The notes under the pieces: model-generated
Told to the model about the DNA's origin: nothing
Databases searched by the model: none
Seen by the model: only the letters and a program-made list of their open reading frames with translations
Translations under genes and position numbers: made by a program
Source: Brienomyrus brachyistius
Lineage: Eukaryota; Chordata; Actinopteri; Osteoglossiformes; Mormyridae
Length of the DNA stretch: 64,000 bases
Direction of reading: 5' to 3'
Assembly: GCF_023856365.1 (NCBI RefSeq)
Contig: NC_064547.1
Coordinates: 23,496,168 to 23,560,167 of the forward strand
Part shown: positions 13,901 through 24,812 of the stretch, one piece after another
How the letters are laid out: each line of letters opens with the position of its first letter
Position numbering within the stretch: position 1 is the stretch's first letter

Positions 13901-16900
13901 CGATCTTCACATAAACGACGGTACTGCTGAAATGCAGTGTGCTGTAAGCGAAGTTACTCCAGTAGCAGAACAAATGAGTTCATTTGCACACATTACCAAG
14001 AATAAAACATTATAGCAAGTCTCCTGAGACAGAAGCTCATAGCAATTAGGTATAACAGTCCTGCAGTTGGTCCACACGCTTGAGTCAGCAGTGACTGGTT
14101 CACATGCGGCCTTTATTTATAGGTTTATGCAGATCTCACTTATGCATAAAAGCAAAACACACTCAGAGGTTTCTCTGTAAATAAAAAAGTGCGCCAATGG
14201 CAATTAAAGGAACGGTTCATCTGCAATCTACAGGAAGCTGCAACAAAATCATTTGGCGCAGAACAACATCTCTGTGAGATCACATACCAGGGATGCATCA
14301 TGCTGAAGCTATGCAGGCAAAAGCATGTGCGGACCCAACATTTTTTAGTACGTATAATAAAACGCCACGGTAAGTTTATAACTGATAAATTACAGCACTC
14401 TGAATTGACTCATCATCATCAGGTATCCTACTCACCTTTATGGCCCATCATGACAGCAAGGTGAAGCGGCGTATTTCCTGAGGCAGAAACAGACAACAAC
14501 CAATCAGGTCACATGATTATTTATCATCCCTCCCCCATCATTTTACAGGTATACTTTTAACAACTTCTTGTCAGCTTCCCCTGATCATATTCCCTGTAGC
14601 TACTGTACAGGGCACAGAGTTGGCTCTTTCATAATTATACTGAGTTACACCTATACTGGCTGTACCTTATTGATAAATGCACTGACCTGTAGCCTGCTCC
14701 TGGGGCTACCGCTGACATTGTTCTGAGATACTCGTGTCAGGACCTGCTCTGTTCATTTGTTTACCACTTCCTGTAATGCACACCATCTGGTTCAGGCTAC
14801 GAGCTGCATTAAAACCATAACCCACTACTTCAAGCCAAGTTTACAATGACTTTCTGAAGAATAATACTATCGAAATACAAGGCTTCTCCAAAAGATTTGC
14901 ACTGAAATAGACAAGGAGGCTGTGTGCCAGCGGTCCTGCAGGTATCGAGCCTGACATCCTGCCAGGCATCTTGTCTTTCTGCGTCGGCCCGCCTCCTCTG
15001 TGCTGCTTTGTTCCTCTCCTTCTCTAAGTCAGACCTTCATTGGGCCCGGGAAGAGAAATGCATCCATGGAAAATCCACACAAAGGCAATTCCTGAAGCAA
15101 ACCACCTGCGTCATTTCAGCTACACTGAGCGATCGGTGGGTAAACCAAAGGGCACCTATGGAAGTCTAAAAGCACAGACCAAGCTTCATTGCAAGACTAT
15201 GAGGACGACAAATTATGAAAGATGCTAGACTCAAAAATGATCTGGATCCATGCACTTCCCATAACTGCTTATCTGCCCTTCCATTTGCCATAACGGCTAA
15301 TGTAACACAGGGCTGCGGAGAGTATGGAGCCTATCCCAGGATGCATTTGGCAGGGGACACCATAGGGGGATGCCAGTGCAGTGGATTAGCACTAAGGCAA
15401 TCAATCAGAACTCATTACCTAACACTCCCCATTACTTATTTATTAAACTTTCATTTATCAGGTTTAATGTGGTAGAATAGGTAACAGACGCAGCGTAAAG
15501 CTGTGAATCAGCAGCGACGCTCCGCTCGTATAGAAATACCACCCGTGCAAGCTAGCCTGAGAGCAAACGGAGGATCATTAATTATCTACGTCGCAGCAAA
15601 GTGCTGTGTCATGCCGTTTTGACCGGTGATGCCACGTGTGCCAACCTTGGCTCGTTCCTCCAGCAAGCTCTGCGAGGATCTTCAGATCAGCGATATTCAC
15701 ATGAAAATTGGGGATGCCCAGGGGATGCCGACAAGATCTGAAATCAAAGTAGCTCTTCTAGGGAAACACGTAAACTGACATCAAGTGTAACCTACACATA
15801 ACTCATCTCTATCTCCAGCCCTATTCATATCTATTCTGCTAGTGTTCCATCAATATTTAGAAAACAGTTAAGAAATGCTGACTTTCTTTAAGCTTCCTAG
15901 TTGAGGGAGGCAGCGTAAACTAGTCAAAATACTTACATTATTACTGTTAAAGCATACCTGCTTAGTGCAACAGGAAACCCACTCACCCATACACTTATGC
16001 CAGAGATTATCACTGCTTTTTTATGGTTAAGCTTTCATATACATGCATAACAAAGGAAGTTGGAAATCAGTTTTCAGTTGCGCATGAAAAAAAAGATCTG
16101 TCTGCTTTTCATTCTTAAACTTCTCAGAATGGATCGTGCTATACAGACCTGAGGTTTAAGTGAGCATCTCATCTAGACTGTCTCTCGGATGTCGGCATAG
16201 GCCTGTAGCAGCAAAGTGCTCACTGAGGCAGCCTTAAGACTGTCGGGCTGATATGCCTGCCCCATCCTACACAAACCCCACTACACTAGAAACCTAGATC
16301 CTCTCTGCTCCACTACAGTGTCCAGTCCTGACGCAACCTGCTCTCACGAAGCTTGAATAAGTTAAAGGTCTCACTAATTTAAGAATAATAAGGTCAGAAT
16401 ATACAGGGCGCCCATCTGCAACAAAAGCAAAGCTCGTACTGTTGGGCGGTATGACCAAGAAAATCGGATCACGGTATTTTTTTAAGATTGTGGCGGTTTC
16501 ACAGCATAGGACAGTTTTTTTTTCCTTTCAGTTCACCCTTAATGGAGCAGCACACGTTTATATATCAATATGTTTACGAATGTTTTTTAAAAAGTTGTGT
16601 TTTTAATAATTATTATAAAAAATCATTTACATGTAGCTTGACAGTATAACCAATAAGTTGTATTAGATTATTAATGTAGATTCAGCTCAATAGTGGCATA
16701 CTTTATTGATTACAACCATATATTTAGGTTGATAAAAACAGGTTTGCTTAACCGGCATGACTTTAACAATTATTACCAAGGTAAATGGATAATATTAGGG
16801 ATTTTGCTGTTGTGATATGCTTATAATTGCAGACCTAATTTAGTGCACTTAACCCAAACTTTCAGGCACAGACAGAACCAGCAGCTATAAATATTTCAAT

Positions 16901-19900
16901 ACTGAACAATAATACATGAAGAATTGTGTTATAAAGGTATAACTGAGAGTAAGGAGAGTATACAGTTAACAGGGGTCCCCTCTCAATACGTTATGCAAAG
17001 AGAGCCAGAGAGGAAAAACGGAAAATTAAAACCGGTATAGCTGATGAACTGAATACCGGCCAGCATTAAAGGCTTATCAGGGACTTGTATCCAAAATGAC
17101 TTACGATTGAGAAAGCGGAACGAGCCAGTGCCTGAGGCAGTGGGGGCTTAAGGCCCAATGCTGACATCACTCTGCTGACCAGATGGTTTGAACCACTGCC
17201 TTCCGGATTGGTCCTAACCCACACACTGCCCACCTCCCCCACACGGCCCACTGCCATTCATTTGTTCAATGCGGTTGGGTGAAACCCCCATGGGTAGTAA
17301 ACCACCTCTCTCACACTCATTTCAAGCATATTTATACCTGCACTGTGCTCTACGTTTATCACGTATTTATTAGTTTGTTGATTATTTCTCTGACGGTGTA
17401 CTGTGCTAGGAGCTACTTTTGTAAGGCTGCCGGATAAGAAAAATCAAATATAAAAAGAAAAATATTTTCTTCATCCTATTAACAACTGGTAAGGTGAGGC
17501 TTCGTGGGGTAAAACCTGACATTTAAATGTCTTTTTATATATAAATATCACACAGTTCCATCAGCTGGGAGTGCCAGATTCCTCCTATGGGCAAATCGCA
17601 TAGAAATGTGTTCATTGCAAAGAAAATAAAAGAAAATAAAAATAATGACTAGCTTGTCATTTAACAAGTCTGCTCACACAAGGGACCAATGTCATCGTAA
17701 TCCAATGATGATTGTTTGAGCCAATGGCAAAAAATGGCAAGTATTAATTCATAAATGAGTCAGATAGCTATTAAGGGCTTCAGCATTAGCATATCCCAGG
17801 GAACGCAAAGACTGTCCCATGTAAAACTAGCCCTGCTCTGACCCTGATATCCCCAAGGAGAGACAGCTGCTTTGCTGCTTCTCTAAAACCCAGGAGTAAC
17901 TTAACGGAGCAAAATCTTTCTTTTTATGAAGATGCTAATTGTGTTTTCTAACATGATGTGAAACATCAGTTTCCCATATATGGGAGGTATCATTATTCAC
18001 TTCTTAAGTTACTGCTTTGTACGTTGTCTCCAAAATCAAAAATCCCTCACTAATATAGTGGAAAGTGCTTTGAGGGTTGATATAGCCATTACCAGCACTT
18101 TAGGGCTTCAGTCTGATACACCAACACTGGAGTTGTGTCGCCCATTAAAAACGTGATGTCCTTGCAGCCATGGAGCAGTCTACCACCATGATTACATGGT
18201 CACACTTCAGATTTTGATGGGCTTGACGGTTATCAGTCAAAAGATAAAGGATGTGTGTCTGCATCCAGAAGGTCATGAGTTCAAATCCTGCTGAGGGTAA
18301 AGTAATTATGTACGTATGATTTGGCTGCAGATGGTCTGCGGGCCAGAGACCTTTGAGAAGCACAAAGATGCAACAAACAGGTGTTTCTCATCTATTTATA
18401 TCAGAAGGTAATTTTATGACTCCTATTTAGGTTTCCATTGCGTTTGTCCAAATATGTCATTATACAAGCAGTCTCCAGGTTACAAATCAGATGTGTTCCC
18501 CGAGTCTGCCTTTAAATTGCAGGCAAGTCGGAAAAATAATACAGTACATATTAATAATAAAAATAATAATAAGTGGGGCGGCATGGTGGTGCAGTGGTTA
18601 GCACTGTCGCCTCACACCTCTGGGACCCGGGTTCGAGTCTCCGCCTGGGTCACATGTGTGCGGAGTTTGCATGTTCTCCCCAGGTTTCCTCCGGGTACTC
18701 TGGTTTTCCCCCACAGTCCAAAAACTGCCTAATTGGAGTTGCTAAATTGCCCGTAGGTGTGCCTGTCAGAGTGAATGGTGTGAGTGTGCCTTGCGATGGG
18801 CTGGCCGCCCATCCTGGGTTGTTCCCTGCCTCGTGCCCATTGCTTCCGGGATAGGCTCTGGACCTCCGCGATCCAGTAGGATAAGCAGTTTGGAAAATGG
18901 ATGGATGGAAAATAATAAGCTGAAGAACTGCTGAAGCCACTCAACTCAATGTCAGCTGTTGTTACTCAACTTAGTGGTAAGTTTATTAGGAACGGCTGCT
19001 TCCTAATGCCAACAGCCTGCTGCTACAAACAGTGAATCGCGTGACTGCAGCTGAATACATACAGCACACAGACAGGATCTCGAGGTTCATGTACCGCTTG
19101 GCTGAGCCTTAGAATGGCTTAGATGCCTGATCTTGCACATGTTTCCCAAAGCATAGGAGCCAGCTACATTAGCAACTTACAAATTTGAACCAGGAAACTG
19201 AATGGGTGTGACAATTCACGTCGCTAAAGGGAACTGTTGGGCACCCTTGAGCGTTTTCCTGTTGGTCAACTTTTTGGGAATTTCACACATTGCAGTATCT
19301 ACAGTTTACAGAGAATGGTGCAAGGATTAAAAGACAGCAAGGGAATGCCATTTCTGTGGCCGAAATGCAAAAATAATAGCTCTGTACCACAGTGATGTAC
19401 AGAGGCTTCTCTGAACGCCCAGCTCATTTACCTTTGAAGTGTGTACCTAATAAGGTGGTCAATAAATCTGAGCCAGCAGGCCCATAGGACGATGACTGCT
19501 GAACAAGAATGATAATCTGTGTGAGAAACATAATTACAATAAACAATAACTGTAGTTCTCAGGCAAAATAAGTGGAGAATAAACATCATTTGTGGAATCC
19601 ATTGGCACAAGTCATTATACGTGCTTTTTTGAACAACTTTATTTACTTTGCTTGCCACGTCTTGCTGTCCAAGAAGGAATTTCTATCATTGATCTATTAG
19701 AAAAACCAGTTGGAACTGGTCAAAACTGAAGTTTTGATGAGCTGTATATCAGAAATGTAAATTATGAACACTTCAATTACTTCAGGGTCTAAATGGAATG
19801 ACACAGACACTATTAAAACACTGAAGAGTATGAAGACTTTGATAGACAACGGATATAAATATTGTCAACATACCCTAGACAGCATGATTAATTATTTTGC

Positions 19901-22703
19901 TGTTGGATTGCCAAGATGTATGTAGCAATACATGAGTTTTACCAACGTGCTGGAATGGGCATTGCACAGCCCATCTCTGCTTTACTCTGATGTGATGCAT
20001 CACCAAAGAAATGTATTCTACAATAAAACATAGCACTAACTTCAGCTTTTTGTGTTGAGATTTTTAATAGATGGATTTGTCTGTATGATGTACAGATGTT
20101 GCAGCTAAACAAAAAAAAATTAATAGGACTGCAGGAAAGAGGTTTGTCAGCAAGCTGGAAATCTGCTGGTCTAATCTAGACAGCGGGGAGCTGAATGGGA
20201 CTCGCTGTGGCCCCTGCATCTCCAGAGCTGCGGCCTGGAACCCTGTCTGCATTTTGCATGCGTGGCATTTGAATGGTCTCCCTGTGTTGTGCGACTTTCC
20301 TCCGGTTTCTCTATTTTCATGGCACAGACATGCAGTTTGTATAATTAGTGTGTCTGGGTAGTGGGTGGTTCTGCGGGTTAGGAATGTATACTAATGACTG
20401 GAAGGTGGCTGGTTCAAATTTCGTGGCTAACAGAGCAATCGTATCATTGTTTAGCCCTTGAACCAGGTCCTAAATCCCAAAAACTGCTGACCTTACACTC
20501 CGACCTCAAGCTTTATTCTTTCATAGGGCAAAACTGGGTGTGAAAACTGAGTAATTTCTAGGCAATTAAGTTTATGCAATGGTAAATAAAATATCACTAC
20601 AGAATGCCCAAAATCCTGCAATATACTGTCATCCCATCCAGGGTGTAGCCTGGGAAAGGAACCTTCACCAAGATAGGTAGTTAAAGGATGGATGATCTAT
20701 ATGATTACAAGCATCACCATTGAAATCTAGTACATACGTTTATTAAAACAGAACTTAGAAACCAAAAATTGCATGGTGCACTATAGACGGTACACAGCAC
20801 TGACAGTAAGCAAATACGGTCAATAACAGCACTCTAAAAATGACTGTATGCCTTAATAGGCCTGGGACAGCAGTGACATACCTGCATTATAGAAAAGTTA
20901 CACATTTATGAGAAATTACACATCATAAATCATTCAAGAAGAAGGTCATGGATAAACACAAATGGACACTTGTGACTCACAAATTTAGTGCTAATGCATC
21001 ACTGGATGCATGATTTTCTGCAAAGTTCTGACATGATTACAGGTAAAGTAAGTTTTAATGAGCCAACCTAGGAACATAAACACGATTTATAACATGTTTT
21101 TATAGACATACAAATTACTTTTCCTAACATTTCGCTGTACATTCTAGCAAAATGCAAAATGGAACTCAGGCTTTAAATATTTTAGTCATGTGCCTTAATG
21201 GTTCATTTAAATTTTACTCAGCTGAAAAAAAAATAGTTGTTTTATTAATGTTCTGTTGTGAGAACATTCAAACTGTGCTACTGTGTGAATGCCACAGCAA
21301 AATGTGATCGCAGTACAGTCCAGCCGTAACCCCAATTTGATTTGAAGAACTTGAAATAAATCACTATTTCAAAGTCTTTCAAAAGTAACTAAAAATGAAT
21401 TCTCACTTCGCAGTCATTTCTGAAGGTTGCATCTCAACAAGACTCAATAGTGGGTTATGCTGCACCTGTACTTAGCATTAAATTATTCATAATAAGAAAG
21501 GCACAAATACTTTTCAAATTACAACATGGAAATTAACAAGGCAAACACCACAAAGTAAATGTGTTCTGGTGAGCAAAATAGGATATAAGCACATTATTCT
21601 ATTCATCTATGTATGTTTAGTGCAGTCTACGTTTTTATTTGGCAGTAATGACTGCCGGGGTACAAAGATCTCTGAACTATATTTCTGGTGTCACCATCTA
21701 CCAGACATCAGGAACTAACGGATGCTGGACCAAGTTGCCATTAAGAAAATCCGTACACCATACCACCCCACCCCCAAAACAAACAAAAAAAACAAAAACA
21801 AAACGGACACATGCCAGGTTGTCGCTGGGCTGCTGTCACGAATACTAAATTGGTGGGAAAGGGCACCTCAAGCACACGAACAAACATCCCCTATTTGCTG
21901 TGCGGCCAGCAGGAAACGGGCTGAAATTTAAAGTGACTGAACACGTGCGGACTCATGGCAGGCAGCCATATCGGCACTGACATGACCCGCGCCTGTCCAC
22001 ATGGGGAGATGCGCTCTTTTCTTCCATGTCGCACAGCTTTTACTTTTGTTGCTGGAACAAATGATTGATTCCCCCAATCCACTGCATTTTCTCATATATC
22101 TTCTCTAATGATCAGCTCATGTGTCAGGGAATGACAACATACAGAAGTGACTAACGCACATTCACCGTTTCTTTGCAGTCGTGTTTTTATTCCCATATGT
22201 TGTATAATGGAGGCGAGAGTTGGTGAAAAGAAAGGCATGTCGCATCTAATCCTGATCGTTTACTGATTTATAAAAGCTCGCCGCGATCGGACTCCCTGCC
22301 AAGTAGATGACTCGCCCCGCAGGCTGATCTGGCGTGTGAGCTGTGACCTACCATGGATGTCTTTCTGGGCGATGCTCTGAGTGCGGATCAGCGACGAAAG
22401 GCGGCGGACATCGCCTCTGAACACGCATTCGTGCACTGGGAAGAAGCCGCCGGCGTGGATGCTGTTGCGGTTGTTGTCATCGGTAGCAGTTTTCGTATTC
22501 GCGTTGCTCTGCGACTGCAGGCTCTGCTGTTCCGACGGCGATCGCACCAGCTTGTGATTGCTGAATATCTTGCTGCCTTTGACTTTCGTTCGGCTGGAAG
22601 TGCTGAAGGTTCCCGCAGCCGCCTCCTCATCCGGATCCAGTAAGTCCCGGTCCTTGGACGGCCTGCTGTCCTTACGCAGCGAGCGGATCTTTTCCCCCGT
22701 CAT
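4956..22703 (-). CDS. ankrd13c: Ankyrin repeat domain-containing protein 13C, coding exons 1-3 (N-terminal 166 codons, partial gene)
   Basis: ANKRD13C is an ankyrin-repeat protein of the endoplasmic reticulum, described as a chaperone-like regulator of GPCR biogenesis. Exons on the minus strand are 22703-22352 (352 nt), 14477-14436 (42 nt) and 5060-4956 (105 nt); all have AG acceptors and GT donors, and all three leave phase 1. Exon 1 starts MTGEKIRSLR and is Ser/Asn-rich up to the conserved VHECVF-GDVRRLSSLIRT segment. Exon 2 supplies GNTPLHLAVM, the TPLH signature of an ankyrin repeat (about residues 118-131). Exon 3 continues with ECAHLLLAHNAPVKVKNAQG and ends at GDRQM. The match to the vertebrate family is near-complete across exons 2-3, while the Ser/Asn-rich linker differs. 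The remaining roughly two thirds of the protein lies outside the window. The gene is head to head with cth, as in human. Confidence 0.93.
10343..11669 (+). repeat. Minisatellite, about 33 copies of a ~40-bp unit
   Basis: The core of the unit is CATCCAGAATGGCATGCCAG followed by TCCATCACAGGGC and a variable G tract (4 to 14 G). I counted about 33 copies, with spacing of 38-47 bp caused mainly by G-tract length and an occasional TTTGGC insert in the first copies. The phrase CCAGTCCATCGCAGGGCACA also occurs once at 38430-38450, inside a SINE-like repeat. Together with the GGGCACAAGGCAGGG at the left edge, this shows that the array grew from one interspersed-repeat copy. The unit is not a multiple of three, so long open frames appear in several frames by accident. 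Confidence 0.95.
12079..12184 (+). mobile_element. SINE 3' fragment
   Basis: It matches the 3' third of the tRNA-derived SINE at 18575-18909 (CCTGGGTTGTT, GGGATAGACTCCGGAC, AGTTACAGAAAATGGATAG) and ends in the same ATGG-type tail. It is preceded by a run of about 14 G. Confidence 0.75.
18575..18909 (+). mobile_element. tRNA-derived SINE, nearly full length
   Basis: The head carries Pol III promoter boxes: A-box-like TGGTGCAGTGG and B-box-like GGTTCGAGTCTCC. The body is shared with the copies at 25744-26103 and 27312-27615, and the 3' end is AAAATGGATGGATGG. Such tails are typical of SINEs moved by L2-type LINEs (inference). Open frames across it are not genes. Confidence 0.88.
18968..19465. 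mobile_element. Probable non-autonomous DNA transposon
   Basis: The ends are inverted and share TTATTAGG: AAGTTTATTAGGAAC at the left, and GTACCTAATAAGG at the right. The interior resembles a common fish repeat with these ends. No coding capacity was seen and the superfamily is not assigned. Confidence 0.42.
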
Positions 22704-22989
22704 TCCAAAAGCGTGTCCGAGGTGCGAAGAGCTCCTGACGACCCTGAGGAGACTGACGCCAAGTGATGAGGCCAGCGGCTATGGGCAATCCGATAACATA
22801 CAAAACAAGTCCATGAAACTGTGGCGCCCATCGACTTTAACATATGGTAGTAAGATCTAGTATGTTCCTCCCCACTATATACAACCGGACCCGATGTCTA
22901 TCAAGCGACGCCGTGCCCACGTTTACGGCTCGCTCTGGAGCGCATCCTTCGCGTCGCGAAGAGACAAGACCGCCATCTTGCGGCCGGAA

Positions 22990-22999
22990 TCTCGCGAGA
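22990..22999. promoter_or_regulatory. TCTCGCGAGA (CGCG) promoter palindrome
   Basis: A perfect TCTCGCGAGA lies 287 bp upstream of the ankrd13c start codon. A one-mismatch copy, TATCGCGAGA, follows at 23040-23049. This palindrome is a known element of TATA-less, often bidirectional, vertebrate promoters. It most likely serves ankrd13c. Confidence 0.75.
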
Positions 23000-24540
23000 A
23001 TTTAGCCTCGAAAGCTCTTTGAAGGGGCATAAATGTTAATATCGCGAGAATTCCAGAAACGAACCGGCCTTCGGTTACCACTAGATGGCCTTTTGAAATT
23101 GAAACTTATGGAATAACAGGTAAAATCTCTATTATCAGTCTTTTATTTATCATATGTACAGTATGATAGAAGAAACTGTACATCGAAATGCGTGGGGTAA
23201 GATTCAGGAAATCCACACACAAATACACACAGAATAGAAATAAGAGGTAGTGAATAAAGTAAAAAAAAAAACATATATATGTACACACACATCCTTTGGT
23301 ACCGGCGAACATGAACTACATAAACAATATATTTAGGAATTGTATTTAACAGCAGAGATATTCAACTAAGTGCACATGAACTGCCGTCGGTTTGCCAATG
23401 GGCATTTACCGGCTAATAGCTGCGTTAGTGGAAGAATGTGCAGAAGCCGGATTGTTCGCGGTACGCTGATGCCCTCTGCTGGTTTATTAAAAAGACACTC
23501 TTTGCTGCAAGTGCCGCTCTGGGCGCGGATATGTACGCAAAAGTAGAAAATTTAGGGTAATATGTGGATGGTTAAGAAAAAGAACAGTTTCAACATTTCA
23601 AAAACACCCCATTAACTATGAAACTGCACGCTCATTTGGCCCCTGCCCCTAATAGCAACAAGGCAACCATTTGTGACTTTTCCATCAATATGAAAACAAT
23701 CTTTTTACAGTTTTTCTCAGTTGCTTTGGTGCTTTTCTCAGATCAGAATGAAAAGTGTCAAAACCATTAGTGCAACCTCCACAACATTTAGTCATTTGTG
23801 CACATTATAGTAGCAACTTCCTCCTCTGAACAAATTGCAAATGCCCTTGGACATGTATCAGTTGCTTTCATACAATTCTCTGCCATTTTATAACATTATC
23901 ATTGCTTATGACATGTCAGTTAAAATGAACTATACTTTTGGATGCTGAATATTCGTTTCCAATAAAACTAATAGTCCTCATTTCATTGCTTCAGTCATTA
24001 CATACAGAATTGTTGAATTAGTTATCAAATTCTGTCAAGCTAATTTTATACCTTTCAGAAAATGGATGGATGGAATGAACATGAAGGAGATAGATTCATT
24101 GTGAGTTGAAATTGGCAGTAATATGGCAGATAATACGAAAGAATAGGTATTTACATAAGTATTTTTTATATGTATATAATTTATTTGGTTTTCAAATTAC
24201 ATATTGAGTAATCGTGTTTTCTAAAAACGCGTTTGTGTCTATAATATTATCGATTTTTATATTAACCTAATACATTAACGCTACGTCAAGCGTTATTCAG
24301 TATCCGTTGATGAAGTAATTCAGGAAGCATCAAAATAAGGCAGTCGCGTGGTTGCGTGCCTGGATTAAAGAAAACCTCAATGCTACCGTGAAGAAAAGAA
24401 TACTACAAATTAGTAATAGCTGTAATCCCAGATAGCGGACAGAACAGCACTTGGCTTTCCTTCATTTCCTGTCGCACGACGTGCTATTGACTAAGTAAGG
24501 CCGTCTGCCTTTCTGAACGAGACTGTTTCGTCTCCAGCAG

Positions 24541-24548
24541 TTGCATCA
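24541..24548. promoter_or_regulatory. Amino-acid-response (C/EBP-ATF, CARE) core upstream of cth
   Basis: TTGCATCA is the reverse complement of TGATGCAA, the half C/EBP, half ATF site bound by ATF4 heterodimers. It lies 272 bp before the cth ATG. CTH is an established ATF4 target in mammals, so the site has a plausible role, but occupancy in this species is inferred. Confidence 0.6.
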
Positions 24549-24618
24549 GACAGTGACATAGACATTGACATAGACAGCTAACAACTTCTCGTAGCCGCGT
24601 GAGTGCAAACCGGGGTCA

Positions 24619-24626
24619 TGACGTCA
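24619..24626. promoter_or_regulatory. Full CRE/ATF palindrome upstream of cth
   Basis: TGACGTCA is embedded in the longer palindrome CATGACGTCATG, 194 bp before the cth start codon and 71 bp from the CARE core. It would bind CREB/ATF-family dimers. Confidence 0.65.
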
Positions 24627-24646
24627 TGTTTCGCCCTGCCACCAAG

Positions 24647-24688
24647 CCAATAGGAGACGTGGCTTCATTGTCTGAAAATTTTGATTGG
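24647..24688. promoter_or_regulatory. Paired CCAAT boxes, opposite orientation
   Basis: CCAAT at 24647-24651 and ATTGG at 24684-24688, 37 bp apart. They are likely NF-Y sites for cth. A weak TATA-like TTTATATTT follows near 24717, so transcription probably starts shortly after that. Confidence 0.55.
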
Positions 24689-24812
24689 TCGAAACCGGCG
24701 GCTCGGGTGTCACCCATTTATATTTGCTATGTAAAAAGTAATTTCCTGCATTATTTTCCCGGAAAGTGCTGACAGTAGGAGATCCTCGGATATCTTATAC
24801 TACGTTGACGTT

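Larger units (their letters stand above)
5061..14435 (-). other. ankrd13c intron 2
   Basis: A 9.4-kb intron between coding exons 3 and 2. It contains the 40-bp minisatellite at 10343-11669 and a SINE tail at 12079-12184. Short related segments beginning TAATGTAAC(A/G)CTAAG recur near 6975, 9270 and 12645, probably members of one interspersed family. A tRNA-SINE-like segment is near 5350-5450. No gene was seen. Confidence 0.8.
14478..22351 (-). other. ankrd13c intron 1
   Basis: A 7.9-kb intron with no gene. Besides the SINE and the inverted-repeat element listed separately, 16438-17066 looks like an old hAT-type element: GTTGGGCGGTAT at one end and inverted ATACCGGCCAGC at the other, with no clear target duplication. 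Segments near 15290-15370 and 20370-20480 look like LINE-tail and SINE fragments. Confidence 0.7.
22704..24812. promoter_or_regulatory. Divergent promoter interval between ankrd13c and cth
   Basis: About 2.1 kb separates the two start codons. The ankrd13c-proximal part (to about 23060) is CpG-rich and carries TCTCGCGAGA. The cth-proximal 300 bp carries CARE, CRE and CCAAT elements. The middle is AT-rich and includes a solo end of a transposon (TTACAGTTTTTCTCAGTTGC near 23707). I infer two separate core promoters rather than one compact bidirectional promoter. Confidence 0.7.

Noticed and set aside
18575..18650. tRNA gene
   Set aside because: The A- and B-box-like words belong to the SINE head; there is no cloverleaf or anticodon arm of a functional tRNA, and the same head recurs in other SINE copies.
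18454..18854. Two ~92-codon frames near 18.5-18.9 kb, and similar ones at 25.7 and 27.5 kb
   Set aside because: They are translations of SINE copies and share the same peptide in unrelated places.
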